A stretch of DNA of 64,000 nucleotides from Diphasiastrum complanatum (Eukaryota; Streptophyta; Lycopodiopsida; Lycopodiales; Lycopodiaceae): NCBI GenBank assembly GCA_029204225.1, contig CM055092.1, positions 64,651,190 through 64,715,189 on the forward strand. The letters are read 5' to 3'. The notes under the pieces were generated by a model. The model worked only from the letters and a program-made list of their open reading frames with translations. It ran no database searches and had not been told where the DNA came from. A program made the translations under genes and the position numbers. Positions 41,871-52,734 of this stretch are shown here, one piece after another (position 1 is the stretch's first letter; every line of letters begins with the position of its first letter).

Positions 41871-43200
41871 TGTTGGAGATTTTGCAAAAATTACGGGAGC
41901 GTGAAGATAGATAGTCAACTCGGCAATCAATAGCCAGATCGACAGTTGATGGCCAACTCAATAACAGCTTCGACAATTATCGAGTCGAGTGTCTTTGATG
42001 GGTTCTGATCAGAGCAGATTTGACGATTGTCAATTCAAGTTTTGTCAAGTTGAGACTTGTTTCCAATTTCCATGTATTTCTGTAGACTATTCGAAAACAC
42101 ATGTATTTCTATAGAGTATGTGACTGTACATATATTTACAACAAATGAATGGATCTAGATTAGCTATAAGATTAGGGGTGGAGATGATAGAAATTCAAAA
42201 ATGAGTTATGTGATTTTGAGTATAGTCGTCGAAGGAAATTGATAGTATGTGAAACTACTAGTGTTCAGTTCAAAAGTGAAGTTTAATTCAGAATTGATAT
42301 AGTAGTGTAGAAAGATGGTGTTCGACATCAGGCATCAGAGATTGTCGTCGTCTCTGATCAAATTCTAAGGAGTCAAGGACGTCCGTGATTTGATGAGACT
42401 GAGTGAGTAAACTAAGACAAGTAATTAGTAAAGGTGCAATCAATCACAACACTCGCATATCCAGATTAGACACAGATAATAGAAGGTGTTGTTGATATTT
42501 TATGCTGAGAATGCTTGTCACAAGAGCATTTGCTCAATATGGAGCACAACAACACAAATGGTTACAGCCTGAATGTGGCGTAACTTCTAATTCTCAATCT
42601 TCTGCTATGTGGAGAGTGCGAATTGGATGTTTATATACACAATGTACTTGTGATTACAAGAATCTCTTAACTAATCTATAATTATAAGACTAGTTTAGTT
42701 TAACCAGATGTTGGTCGTGAATGTACTTAGCAGATATTTAATGTACTATCACATCATGCATGTGCATGTCGATCGTTGAAGTAGTCGGATGAGTCGATCG
42801 TCGAAGTGGTCGGATGACTCGATCGACGAAGTAGTTGGATGACTCAATCATCGAAGTAGTTGGATGAGTCTATCATCGAAGTAGTCAGATGAGTCGATCG
42901 TCAAAGTAGTCAGATGACTCGACCGTCGAAGTAGTCGGAGATGGCCAGGTCTTCGAGCTTTTTCAAATGGATTGAAATGACATTCGAATGTAGATGTTGA
43001 TGGAAATGGATACCCTTTGCTCTGGAGATGAAGATTAGCCAGAAGGTTAAGGTATTCATTCGGCTGATTCGATTATGTGCAAAATTTCATAGGTGTTGAG
43101 CTGTTGCATAGAAACCCGTGTATAAATACCAAGCATTACTCTACAAATAGAATGAAAGTAGTTTTGCAGATACTATGGTTTGTGTTAAGAAACACGACTA
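41871..43200 (+). mobile_element. LTR-E/F-related relic
   Basis: Contains phrases shared with other LTRs of the E/F group: ATGTATTTCTGTAGACTAT with AATGAATGGAT.TAGATTAG (also near 24220-24290), and GATGGCCAGGTCTTC...GACATTCGAATGT...ATGAAGATTAG (also near 21263-21370). A TATA-like GTGTATAAATACC is at about 43122. No coding sequence or PBS is present, so it is a solo or truncated LTR. The edges are approximate. Confidence 0.55.
42769..42943. repeat. 25-bp tandem repeat, seven copies
   Basis: Head-to-tail units of exactly 25 bp, consensus TCGATCGTCGAAGTAGTCGG plus ATGAC or ATGAG. Copies differ by one to four bases. The array lies in the U3 part of an E/F-type LTR, upstream of its TATA-like motif, where repeated enhancer elements are often found. 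Confidence 0.93.
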
Positions 43201-43224
43201 AATATGCAGAGTGGCAAAATGGAA

Positions 43225-43690
43225 AACTATGATTTCTACAAGTATCAGATGAGCAGACAGAAAACCTAAAGAGGTTGCATCTCACCCTATATCAACACCA
43301 AGATGCAAAAATGGATGTAGAAACCCAAAGAGATATCTTCCACAAGAATGAATGAGAGAAGAATGAGAGAGATCAATTTCTCCCACACTTGTACGCCTAT
43401 TTATTATAGCCTCTTGACCTATTTGGATGATCTTGCCTAAGCTTATCAAATTATGGAAGTTTCTAGGTCCTTGCCAAAAACCTAGACTAACTTGACTAGA
43501 TTCAATGTATTTCTACTAACCAATTAGAGTAGGTCTAAACTCGACCTAATCCACCTATATACTTGTTAAAAATAGTAAGGACACTATTTTTACTCCTTAT
43601 TGACATAAATAATGTATCTTTAAGTTGAAAATTCACTTTGGCCTCCAAAATGCCAAATTAGACAACTTAACTAGTTGACAAATTTTCACA
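43225..43690 (-). mobile_element. LTR-A related copy (A2)
   Basis: Antisense start TGTGAAAATTTGTCAACTAG resembles LTR-A TGTGAGAGATTTCAACTAG, followed by CTAATTTGGCATTTTGGAGG (compare CTATTTGGTCATATTT). A GA-rich part (GAGAGAAGAATGAGAGAG) sits at the place of the TC array of CoA. It is clearly more diverged than the other A copies. The boundaries, especially the left, are approximate. Confidence 0.55.
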
Positions 43691-44770
43691 CTTTCAACTC
43701 CAAAAATGAAGTGGATGATACCCAAGACCATCTAATGGTCCATTGCGACCATCTAGCTATTGATCTCATTTGTTGATCCACAAGAGCTTGTGATCTTGCA
43801 ATTTTTTGAGCATGCACATGATGATACAACTTTGTGTCTCCAAGAAAACCTTGTATATACCAATTTCACAATCTACATGGTGTGAGTAGGGCCATAGGTA
43901 GGCGATAGGTAGGCAATAGTGTGCCTTGCCACCACCATATTCTATCATTCAAACACAAATGTTGATCATTTAAGATGTTGTTTGATGCCACCACATGAGT
44001 TTCCCATCCTTTGAGAAGAGTATTGAGTGTTCACTCATCCAAGAAAGGTATTTGAATAAGAGCTATGGGGTCGATTTGTTCTCAAGAGATCATGTAAAGA
44101 AAGTCATGATTTCAAATTTGTTCAAATTTTTGACAAGTTGTGGACGTCATTTCTCTTTTGAGGTTGCTAAGACTTGCATTGGCTTGTTGCTCAATAATCC
44201 TTGATTCAAGAGTAGGATTGAAGGAGGCTTTGGTGTTGGTTTTAGCCTTGTGCCACTTGTTTAGATTGTCGCTACTTGCTTGCTTGATACAATATTGCTG
44301 AAATTTTTTTAGAAACTTTTGTTTTGCTTCTCAAGTAGTTATGAGCATAAGTGTTGCTTGGGCATAAGTTGTTATGAGCATAAATGTTGCTTGGGCCAAC
44401 TACTCAAGTAATTATGGGTGTAGATGTCCTACTTGGGCAAGCTCCAAGGTATTGTGCCACATAATGCCCCATGAAATTGAATTTAAAAAAGGGGGGGATT
44501 TGCAATGACTTTTAATTAATGACTTTTCGAAAGAGTAGTTATCAATAGGGTATCAACACATCAACCAACCTTATTTGTTGTTCTTAATAGTGGCATATTT
44601 TCTAAAATAAATAGAATCATGATGTCTAAATAAACATTCATATTGGTACCGGATTTTGAGAAACTGCGAGTAAATATATTGTAAGTTTTGCGAGTTTTTC
44701 TCCCACCAAACTCCACAAAAACGATGGCACGTGGTGTGCTACAATTTTGCAAACATACATCCTAAAAATT
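43691..44770. other. Unassigned stretch next to LTR A2
   Basis: Possibly the 3' internal tail of the A2 element, but no coding domain is visible. It includes a short duplication (GGCATAAGTTGTTATGAGCATAA-type phrases at about 44350-44400). A 69-codon frame at 43995-44204 has no family match. Confidence 0.45.
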
Positions 44771-45365
44771 GGCTTAGGGTTGATGAAGCCCACAAAGAGA
44801 CTACAAAGGCCCACAAAGAAGCCTACAAAGAGTCCGTAAAGAATGCCTACAAAGAGCATGTAAAGAAGGCTCGCAAAGTGCCCGAAAAGGCTCATAAAGC
44901 GCCTGCAAAAAAGCCCGTATAGAAGAGCTCGCAAAGAAGGCCCACAAAGAGCTTGCAACCAACAAAGGCCTGCAAAGAGCCCATAAAGGCTTGCAAAGAA
45001 GCCCGCAAAGAGCCCACAAAGAAGCCCACAAGATCCAACAAAGGAGGCCATAAAGGAAGCTCGCAAAGATCCTGTAAAGAGCCCGCAAAGGCCCTTAAAG
45101 AGCCCACAAAGAGCCCATAGAGAAGCCCGCAAAGAGCCTGCAAAGAAGCCAACAAAGGCTCGCAAAGAAGGTCCACAAAGAAGCCTACAAAGAGCCCGTA
45201 AATAAGCTCGTAAAGGCTCACAAAGAGCCCAGAAAGAAGCTCGGAAAGGCCTGGCAAAGAAGGCCCGCAAAGGTCTGTAAAGAGCTCACAAAGAGCCCAC
45301 AAAGAAGGGCCTACAAAGAAGAGCCCACAAAGATCCCGCAAAGAAACCACAAAGAAGGCCCGTTG
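44771..45365. repeat. 12-bp degenerate array (AGCCCGCAAAGA type)
   Basis: About 45-50 imperfect units close to AGCCCGCAAAGA, with variants CACAAAG and TACAAAG. Some units are shortened, which shifts frame. Because 12 is a multiple of three, long frames stay open on both strands; the sense one reads AHKE/AYKE/ARKE-like, the antisense L/F/G/A-rich. I treat these as by-products. Copies in the opposite orientation occur at 45502-45526 and 62372-62460. Confidence 0.9.
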
Positions 45366-45728
45366 GCAGATGGGGTTGGGGAGTGAGTGAGGTAGCAAAA
45401 AAAATGTCCCTAAAGCAAGACAACTATTTCAAATGTTAGCTCAAAGATGTTTTCGTTTTGAAGCATGGTTTTTTTTACTGTAAACATGCAAAAAAAATCT
45501 GTGGGCTCTTCTTTGCGAGCCTCCTTTAGTGTTTGCTCCATGTTGATGTTTGGTCAAATAGTTGATGGGTCGAATTGACTTCCGGTTGAAATGACTAACT
45601 AGTCGAAATATGCAATGGGTCAAACTCAGTTGAGAGTCGAAATATACTAGATCCGATTCGATCCGTCGACCCAGGCCATGATTTAAATCCATTTCGATAT
45701 TTGGGGTTGAAAACAGACTTCATTTTTC

Positions 45729-45880
45729 TAGGTATATTTTTTGATTCTTATGGGATTTTCTTCTAAGTATATATAGATTCATGATGATCATTACCAAGTA
45801 TATTTTTCGAGTATTTTTTTCATTTTTATGGGATTTTCTTCTAAGTATATACAGATTCAGGATGATCATTAGCAAGTGAA
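45729..45880. repeat. 78-bp tandem duplication
   Basis: TGGGATTTTCTTCTAAGTAT begins at 45751 and again 78 bp later at 45829, with flanking AGATTCA.GATGATCATTA.CAAGT in both. It lies in AT-rich sequence that also contains a diverged second copy of a CCATTTCGATATT phrase (about 45690 and 46041). Confidence 0.88.
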
Positions 45881-46589
45881 TTTCGACCTGAGCATTGAAA
45901 TCCAACACTCCCCATTAATGTTCAGTATCCTCGTTTGACATGGCCTTCATTTGACGTTGGGTCAAAATTAGTGTTGGCTCGATATCAATGCTTGGTCGAA
46001 GTGGCCGCCAGATTAGTCAACCTAGGCCAGGATCAAAATCCATTTCGATATTCAAGGATCAAAAACAAACTTCGATTTTTTGATTATATTTTTCAACTGT
46101 ATATTGTGTTCCAGGTTGGAATATATACAGGGTCAAACTCGGTTGAAGGTCAAAATATAATAGATTAGATTTGATCAGTTGAGGAGTTTGTGAACCGATG
46201 TCAGAATCGATCTTTTGAGTTTCGACCATGGGATCAGAATAGGGAATGATGGCTAGAGCATTTCATCTACTTCTCTTTGTGTTTTATTTCATTTTACTTG
46301 AACATGTAACAAACTCATAAAAACATTTGAATGGCCAGACATTGTTTTGAGATTCATCTATCTTCTCTTTACGTTTTCTTTCATGTTACTCGAATATTTA
46401 ACAAACTCATAAGAAACAAAGCATACAAACATTTGAAGCACCCCAAACTAGAATGAAACTGACCAAAATGAGCTCAACTCAAAATTTTATTTGCAATGAA
46501 TTCCGACAAACACACGTTCAATTTACCCTCGAAACATATAGGTAAGATATATAGAAGGCAACATAGCCTTTCACATATGCGGTACATTC
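45881..46589. other. Unassigned AT-rich stretch
   Basis: No gene is seen. The repeated phrase GGTCGAA/GGTCAAA with TTGG (about 45950-46200) looks like residue of an LTR or satellite. A phrase of the form CATCTACTTCTCTTTGTGTTTT.TTTCAT.TTACT recurs about 100 bp apart (46267 and 46366). Confidence 0.45.
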
Positions 46590-47108
46590 CTCTCCCTGGA
46601 AAGTAGCTGGAACAACTCCGGTGTAGTTAGAGTTGGTTGATGTATAACCATGTTGTTGTCAATGTCCATTCCCAAAATTAAAATGTACACAAAGTACTAT
46701 TTGCAAGGTGTATATTTGCCTCTTGATGAGCATCTCATAAAATCTTCACATGTGCATTGTGGAGATTCCTGGATTGTAACTACATATGTGTTCCCGTCTG
46801 AATTAGTCGCAAAACTTTGCAAATGGAAATAAACCTCTCGATTTTTACCCTAACATCCTCCTTGACAATGCATGCTCATAATTCAATTGCTCTTCCAATC
46901 CTCTCCTTTGTAGCAACAGAAATTGAGTTTTCCTTCTTGTCTTTCCCCTTTGAATAGGAGTGTTGTAGTCCTCCATTGATAGACATGCTAGTTGTGCACA
47001 CTCTGGGGCCGACGATCTTGTTCCATGATTTTCCATGGACTCCAACATGTATCCACCCATATTCAGAATATCGACCTCATCTTGTTTGATTGATGTTCTA
47101 GAGACCAC
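46590..47108 (-). pseudogene. SWIM zinc-finger protein fragment
   Basis: Antisense frame at 46834-46600 reads QSFATNSDGNTYVVTIQESP, then QCTCEDFM...GKYTPCK, a stop, YFVYILILGMDIDNN and TLTTPELFQLLSRE. This is a SWIM zinc finger, CxC...CxH followed by the hydrophobic FV...L helix; the ligand histidine codon is replaced by TAG. The part before it (47108-46845, another frame) has EEQLNYEHALSRRMLG. The arrangement recalls plant SWIM-RING (ZSWIM2-like) proteins more than MULE transposases, but no RING follows. A dead gene fragment, origin uncertain. Confidence 0.55.
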
Positions 47109-47167
47109 ACAACATTTACCTTCATTCTTCGATGGTGGTGCAACTATATTTTTATTTGGCTACCATG

Positions 47168-47506
47168 TAGGAAGAAGAGTTAGATGTTGATAAAGAAAGT
47201 GAGCTTTTTGCGCACATCTTGTCAGGAACCTCTTCTTCAAAGGAGTCTCATGATGAGCATGAAACAATAACATTCACAATCCGGAGCCTCTCTCTGTTAA
47301 TCATCAATGGAAGACAATATTTATTTTTCCATGATCTACAACACGTTCTAGGACTATGTGAAGACGAGTTGCTAAGTATGCTGCATAACCTGCAGAATGG
47401 CACTAATACTTATGATCATTTAGAGCCTGATCACACACTTCTGGAGTTATGTCAAGCTGGGGAAAAAAAGAACCTACGAAATGGTGCTTGCACAAATAAT
47501 GGTTGA
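47168..47506 (+). pseudogene. Unknown ORF, divergent from the SWIM fragment
   Basis: The frame follows an ATG-TAG pair at 47164 and then runs open for 113 codons: EEELDVDKESELFAHILSG, TITFTIRSLSLLIINGRQYL, DLQHVLGLCEDELLSMLHNL. Composition looks like real protein (amphipathic, few repeats), but I do not recognise a family. It starts about 60 bases from the opposite-strand SWIM fragment. The stop at codon 2 means no ATG-initiated product unless a later start is used. Confidence 0.35.
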
Positions 47507-48130
47507 GTTGAAAAACGCTCCACCGGCTAATCTCAATGCTTAACAAGTTTTTCTTGATTGGGACTGTATTCCAAAATTTTGCTACATGGTATAGTTTTTT
47601 CAGGGACATGCCCCTATTATCTACATGTAAAACTACATCTACATATATCTACATCTACATGTATCTACATGTAAAACTTTACATTCTCCTAGTCTACATC
47701 GCTAGTCTGAGGTCATGTGGCATTAATGTCAGTAGGGCAAAACCACATATACTGCATTGTCTCACCACCACTATGTCAACATCTCCCATAAAATATAGGA
47801 GCAACAACAATTTTTTTTCGCTTTGCCTATTGCAAACAAAAGACCTCATTTCTATCTTCCATCTACCTTGCGCATACCTGTTATCCGACTCCTAGTTGGT
47901 ATGCATCTAATAGCCCACATGGTCTTGTGAATCTCACTCTCCACAATAGCATCTGATAACTGGACATATGTCTAATGACACGTTCTCGATGAGGCACTAC
48001 TACACGAGCAATATTCTATCTAGGAACATTGACATACACAATGTTTGGCCTATGAGACACAATAACGTCATCTTTTTCCCAATCTACAATTATGCTTTTT
48101 CTAGGAACACTCTGTTCATTTCCACTCAAA
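47507..48130. other. Unassigned stretch with ACATCTAC repeats
   Basis: No gene is seen. CTACATGTA/CTACATCTACAT units occur at 47617-47690. The right part is probably the leader of an antisense copia of family T, lying beyond its PBS. Confidence 0.45.
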
Positions 48131-48240
48131 GTAGATGTTGATGGAATCCGATAATTGGGTCGCTCTGATACCACTGATGGAATTCGATAATCAGGTCGCT
48201 CTAATACCACATTGATGGAATCTAATAATCGGGTAAGGCG
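48131..48240 (-). repeat. Triplicated 36-bp unit carrying the T primer-binding site
   Basis: The unit GATGGAAT(C/T)CGATAAT..GGTCGCT... occurs from 48139, 48177 and 48213. The first has a perfect reverse PBS GCTCTGATACCA (48162-48173), the second a one-mismatch version GCTCTAATACCA (48198-48209, 36 bp later), and the third keeps only the LTR-end part. Antisense, this is LTR end plus PBS repeated in tandem. Confidence 0.8.
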
Positions 48241-48962
48241 ACAATTCCAGTTTGACCTCAAATGGAGCCAATCTGTCAGACAAGGCTACTGCCTTCAACC
48301 ACGATCAGTCATCCTCCGAACAATAGATAGCTACTGCTAATCTGACAATGAGTTTATGAATAGCAAATAATGTCTAATGACAACGAAAATATATCTACTG
48401 ATAAATTGAACAAGCACCACAACATTCAGAGATTGCACACTGAGCAAAAAATTGTAACTCGTCTGTATTACCAAAATTGAATATACATTAGTAATTTTTT
48501 TTGACTGTTGTCTGTTTCTCAGATCAACACGTCAGCGCAAGAGAGGTATTCTCTCTCGCGAATGAACTAGCTACTGCTAGAACTATCTTACTTCCTTGAT
48601 ATGCACCTCAATGTGAGTGTTACGTTTAGTGCTATGTATATTCTCTATGCATGTCTATCCAATACATATGTCATATTGGATTAGATTACAAGATTTGATT
48701 AGTTAAAAGTTTAGCTAAACCATATCTTTGTTAATGTTGCATGGCTGCGCTGGACCGTGATAGTTTGAAAAACTTCACGCCCAAGTAGCTGAGGTCTGAT
48801 AGTTCGTCCATGCCCGATAACTCGTCTTGGATTTGGCTTGTGGGTGCCCGATTTGTCGGTGTTGTCCTCATCCGATATGACGGCATAGCTCAAAAAAAAT
48901 TGTAAGGAGAGACATGAAAATACTAAAGCTTTGGAAAAATAGAAACTCAAGGTTTCTTCAAG
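48210..48962 (-). mobile_element. LTR of copia element T (copy 1)
   Basis: Antisense start TGAAGAAACCTTGAGTTTC at 48962, directly after a polypurine tract (TTTGAGAGGGACT) that belongs to the pol sequence on its right. The other end runs into PBS units at 48162-48209. Copy 2 is at 53983-54538 and matches over about 550 bp (CAAGAGAGGTATTCTCTC, TTCACGCCCAAGTAGCTGAG). An LTR with PBS on one side and PPT on the other is shared between two element bodies. Confidence 0.82.
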
Positions 48963-49311
48963 TCCCTCTCAAAGCGGGTATTTTGCTGATTCTCAAGCTT
49001 GACCTTTGTCTCTCAAACACTGCCTTGTCTGGAGGCTTCGTGAAGATATCAGCTACCATCTGCTTTGTCGATATGAAAGCGGTCTTCAACTCTTCCTTCT
49101 CAACTAGATCCCTGATCAAATGATACTTGATGGCAATATGCTTTGTTCTAGAGTGAAACACATGATCTTTGGTTAGATGTATAGCAGATTTGTTGTCCAT
49201 ATACAAGATCAACGGTTCTTCATCGATGCTCTGTCCTAGTCCCTCTAGGAGTTGTTTGAGCCATGTCAGCTCATTAGCCATTTTGACTGCAGCAACATAT
49301 TCTGACCTCAC
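48963..49311 (-). pseudogene. T RNase H (copia)
   Basis: Frame with RSEYVAAVKMANELTWLKQL, LYMDNKSAIHLTKDHVFHSR, TKHIAIKYHLIRDLVEKEEL, TKQMVADIFTKPPDKAVFE and ending SSLRISKIPAL. It is the C-terminal two thirds of copia RNase H, with catalytic D in YMDNKSA, and it ends at the polypurine tract. The N-terminal YSDADWA block and SxxEAEY are not intact upstream. Confidence 0.87.
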
Positions 49312-49319
49312 ATGATGAT

Positions 49320-50040
49320 TGGGTACTTATTGTCTGCTTCCTACTGATCCATATAACAGCTGCATCAGCTACATTCTCCTCAGATGCTTTTACTATTATC
49401 TTTCAGGGATGCCCAGCTTGCAATCTCAAATCCTGCATCTTGACTATAGCATAGTCCATAGTTCTTTGTGTTCTGCAGGTATTGCAGAATCCTCTTACCA
49501 ATTTTCCAGTGTGTCAGACCTGGATTGATGGACCTGGATTGATGTTGAATTGGCTCAATTGGAATACTGCATAAGCAATGTTTGGTCTGATATTATCTGC
49601 CAAGTACGTCAAAGAACCGATAAGCCTTCTGTAGGGCTTGCACTGCATTGCTTGTCGTTCTGCATCATCTATAAGACAGTCTTCATTTGTCAACACTGTG
49701 CCAAGAACCATTGGGGTATTACTCCCTTGCAATCTGTCATGTCAAAATCATCAATGATCTTCTGAAGGTATCTTGATTGGTGTAGATACAATCTCCCAAC
49801 TTGATGATCTCTCTCGATATGTAAATCTAGGTAGCATTTGGCTTCTCCTAGGTCCAATATTTCAAAGTGCTTCAAAATATCTGCCTTCACCTATGCAATC
49901 AGGCTGTTGCTCCGTGACATGATCAATGTGTCATCTACATAGACATCAACTATGATGATCTCTCCATTTATGACTTTCACATAAATTTTGTAGTTAGCCA
50001 TTAAAGACTGGAAGCCCAACAATCTAAGTGCGTGATCCTT
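49320..50040 (-). pseudogene. T reverse transcriptase, C-terminal part
   Basis: Broken antisense frames: KHFEILDLGEAKCYLDLHIE, YLHQSRYLQKIIDDFDMTDC, then (49732-49514) YRRLIGSLTYLADNIRPNIA and AVFQLSQFNINPG. These are the copia RT thumb and connection (LG...YLG.QI, GSLMYL...RPDI). The YVDD region would fall near 49930-49950, where stop-broken sequence reads YVDDTLIMSR-like in another frame. Confidence 0.75.
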
Positions 50041-50467
50041 CTTCTTGTACCACGGCCTGGCGGACTATTTCAAGCATTCTATGCATTTTGTAGGCATAGT
50101 CTGTGAATGAGTTGTAGGCAAAACCTAGTGGCTCGTCCATGTAGACTACTTCATTGAGCTCGCCATGCAGAAATGTTGTCTTCTCATCTACGATGTGGAT
50201 CTTCAAATCGTAGGCAGTTGCATATGCAAACAATATGTGTAGCTTGAAAAGTCTACCTTGTCTATTGCCCCTAGCAACCAAGATTTCTTCCTTTGTAATG
50301 AAACAAGCATCACCACCAAACTTTACCATGTATCCTTTCTCTATCATTTGACCAACACTTAACAAATTCTTTGAAAGTGAAGGAATGTAAAGAAAACCAT
50401 CAAGTCTTGATTTCCTATTATAGTAGAAAGACACATAGGAATTGAACCAATACCTTTGATCACACAC
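50024..50467 (-). pseudogene. T fusion of pre-integrase to RT by internal deletion
   Basis: One open frame starts with DGFLYIPSLSKNLLSVGQMI, EKGYMVKFGGDACFITKEEI and GRLFKL (GAG-pre-integrase), then passes straight into LFAYATAYDLKIHIVDEKTT, FLHGELNEVVYMDEPLGF (copia RT, TAFLHG block). Integrase and the RT N-terminus are missing between GRLFKL and LFAYAT, about position 50240. The deletion kept the reading frame open. The RT continues in broken form to the left. Confidence 0.82.
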
Positions 50468-50760
50468 TCACCACCATTGGCCAAGTGAATTGCTTTCTTG
50501 GCTCCATCATAAGTGACCAAAGAAGTAAAGAACTCCTTGTGACTAGTCATGTGTGAACTAGCTCCACTATCAATCCACCATGAATCTTTGTCACCTTCAC
50601 TTGATATTAGACTTGAAGAACACATCAAAAGACAATCACCACCACCTAGATCCTCATCATTAGTGGGAAAGTTGATTTGCTTGCTACCTTCATCTCTTTG
50701 CTTCTTCAAACATTCATCAGCAAAATGCCCAAATGCCCTTTGATTCCACAATAAAAGCAT
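50359..50760 (-). pseudogene. T aspartic protease (copia)
   Basis: Frame with FGHFADECLKKQ (tail of the zinc knuckle), then DKDSWWIDSGASSHMTSHKE and FFTSLVTYDGAKKAIHLANG, the copia protease with intact D-S-G-A. ECVIKGIGSIPM follows, then a frame change into the pre-integrase block. The protease core seems undamaged. Confidence 0.85.
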
Positions 50761-51110
50761 TTCAACTTGGACTCTACCTTCTTTTGCAAACTTCGAAAGA
50801 TTTGCCTTCTTAGAGTCAACACTCTAGATGTGGACTTGGATTCATAAAACTTCTTCAAAGCTTCCCAAGCCTCCAAAGATGATGTGCACTTACCAATCTC
50901 CTTGAGAAGCTCATTGGTAACATTCATCTTAATCATGTGTAGAGCCCTTTTGGCCCTCTTATCATACCTCATTTGATCTTGTTGAGTTGCTGGTCTCTCC
51001 TCCAAACCTACAACAATATCCAAAACATCATTCATCTCAAGAAGTGATTCCATATCCTCACTGTCCACAATGAATAGTTACTTGAGATAAGCCTATCATT
51101 GCAACAAAAG
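50706..51110 (-). pseudogene. T gag (copia)
   Basis: Frame reads MESLLEMNDVLDIVVGLEER, ALHMIKMNVTNELLKEIGKC and SSLEAWEALKKFYESKSTSR, ending with KLKCFYCGIKGHLG, a CX2CX4H zinc knuckle cut by a shift. To the right the antisense sequence still matches the CoA gag start (NRL.SSNYSLW), with an extra base that breaks the frame. It is the same gag family as CoA, although the flanking LTRs differ (T and A), so this body may be a mosaic. Confidence 0.83.
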
Positions 51111-51189
51111 AATCTTGATCAACTTTAGAGAACTCGAAAACAACAGAGCATTGATTCTAGGCGATGGGAGCTGACATGATGTCAAGGGC

Positions 51190-51640
51190 GTCGGAACTCT
51201 ACAACTACGAACACTGTCGGGACAAGCACAGTTGCCAAGAGCACTCTACGTACCCTCATTAGAAAAAGACCTACTATCAGTCTCCAAGATGGCAGATCTT
51301 GGAATTCGAGTTCTATTCGATGGCAATGTATGTCGAATGATCGAGAAAACAACAAGAAGTTGTTGACAGTTGGATGCAGAGAAGGCAATCTCTACCAAGC
51401 CAAGATAATCAGCAATTCTGATAGCATACTAAATGCATAAAAAAATGAAGATCAACTCTAGCATAGAAGAATGTATCATCTGAACATGAGGAGCCTCTAC
51501 GACATGAGCAAGAAGGACATAGTCACAGGTTTGAAAATATCCAGATCCGATACCGAGTTCTGCGAAGCCTATCAAAAAGAGAAACATCATTGAAATCCAT
51601 TCGCACACAAGGGAGCTAAAGAAGTTCTTGAGCTCGTCCA
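51190..51640 (+). pseudogene. P1 pre-integrase and integrase zinc-binding region (copia)
   Basis: Shifted sense frames: RALYVPSLEKDLLSVSKMAD, LGIRVLFDGNVCRMIEK, then RRMYHLNMRSLYDMSKKDIV and SDTEFCEAYQKEKHH. The last is the H-H-C-C site of integrase with the second cysteine pair reading CEAY instead of CxxC. Several stops. P1 lies opposite to T, which ends near 51110. Confidence 0.75.
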
Positions 51641-51970
51641 CTCAGATGTCTGTGGACCGATGAAAGTTGATTCGCTCTCAGGATCGAGGTATTTTCTAAC
51701 GTTCATTGATGACTACAGTCGAATGACAACGATCTATTATTTGAAGAAAATATGAAGCGTTTGACTCTTTCAAGAAGTTCATGGAATTCGCAAAAAGACA
51801 AACCTCTTCAGATCATCAGGTCTGATAATGGAGGTGAGGACAAGAGCACAGAATTTTTAAGATTTTGCCAAGAACAAAGAATAGAGCATCACTTCACTCC
51901 TGCGTACACACACGGATATAATGGTGTCGCAGAAAGAAGAAACATGACACTAGTACAAGCAGATGCATGA
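51641..51970 (+). pseudogene. P1 integrase core (copia)
   Basis: Reads VLELVHSDVCGPMKVDSLSG, YFLTFIDDYSRMTTIYY, then in other frames IRSDNGGEDKSTEFLRFCQE and HHFTPAYTHGYNGVAERRN. The two catalytic aspartates (HSDV, RSDNGGE) and the glutamate region (GVAERRN) are visible. One frameshift lies near 51750 and a stop near 51969. Confidence 0.83.
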
Positions 51971-52734
51971 TGGCACAGGCTCGATTGCCGAGTCAATTTT
52001 GGGCTGAGGCAATAGCTACAACGGTACACCTGCAGAACAGATCTACAATGACATCCCTGGAAAACAAAACACCGTACAAAATGTGGACAGGTAGAAAGCC
52101 TGATCTGTCATACATGCATGTATTCGGATGTGCTACATACAAGCACATACCAAAGGAACGAAGAAGCAAGCTCAACGAAAAGTCAGAGCAGACAATCATG
52201 GTCGGATACTCGAATGGATCACAAGTCTACAAACTCTACAACCCAACCAACAAAAAAGTCATGTTGACTAGAGATGTGAAGTTCGACGAGTCTACATTCC
52301 CTAGATTAAAGGAAGAAAAGGGGCATGAGATCTTTGCACTACTGCCGATTCAAGAGGGAGATCAAGGGCAAACATCAAATCAAAATGTCAGGCCCCATAC
52401 CCCAGAGCAGCAGGAAGCGGAAGATCAACCCGACAAAGAAGAAACATTCGAGCAGCAACAAATCGAACCAAGAAGGTCGACAAGACAAAGAAGACCTCCA
52501 GAGCGATACACTGACAACATTCAATGGAGCGAAGAAACAGAGTTTGAATACTGCAGCTTCACTAAAGAGACAACAATATATCAAGAAGCTATCCAGAGTC
52601 CACTAGGTGAATTCTGGAAGCAGACAACGTCAGAAGAAATCGAATCAATGAGGCAAAATGAGGCATGGACACTAGATCACTGCCCGAAAATAAAAAGATT
52701 GTCGACTGCAAATGGGTCTACAAAAGAAAACTAA
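51967..52734 (+). pseudogene. P1 integrase C-terminus to RT start (copia)
   Basis: A 255-codon open frame: RLPSQFWAEAIATTVHLQNR, TPYKMWTGRKPDLSYMHVFG, HIPKERRSKLNEKSEQTIMV, then the acidic hinge and RRSTRQRRPPERYTDNI, EFWKQTTSEEIESMRQNEAW. This covers the end of integrase, the linker and the entry to RT. It shifts frame near 52690, where another frame has KIVDCKWVYKRKLKLDGTVG. The longest open piece of P1. Confidence 0.88.

Noticed and set aside
42769-42943. Possible CRISPR array
   Set aside because: Units are contiguous with no spacers, in a plant genome, so this is a plain tandem repeat.
44638-45398. Long antisense frames of 210 and 168 codons rich in L, F, G and A
   Set aside because: They result from a 12-bp array without stops on either strand and show no start context or domain.
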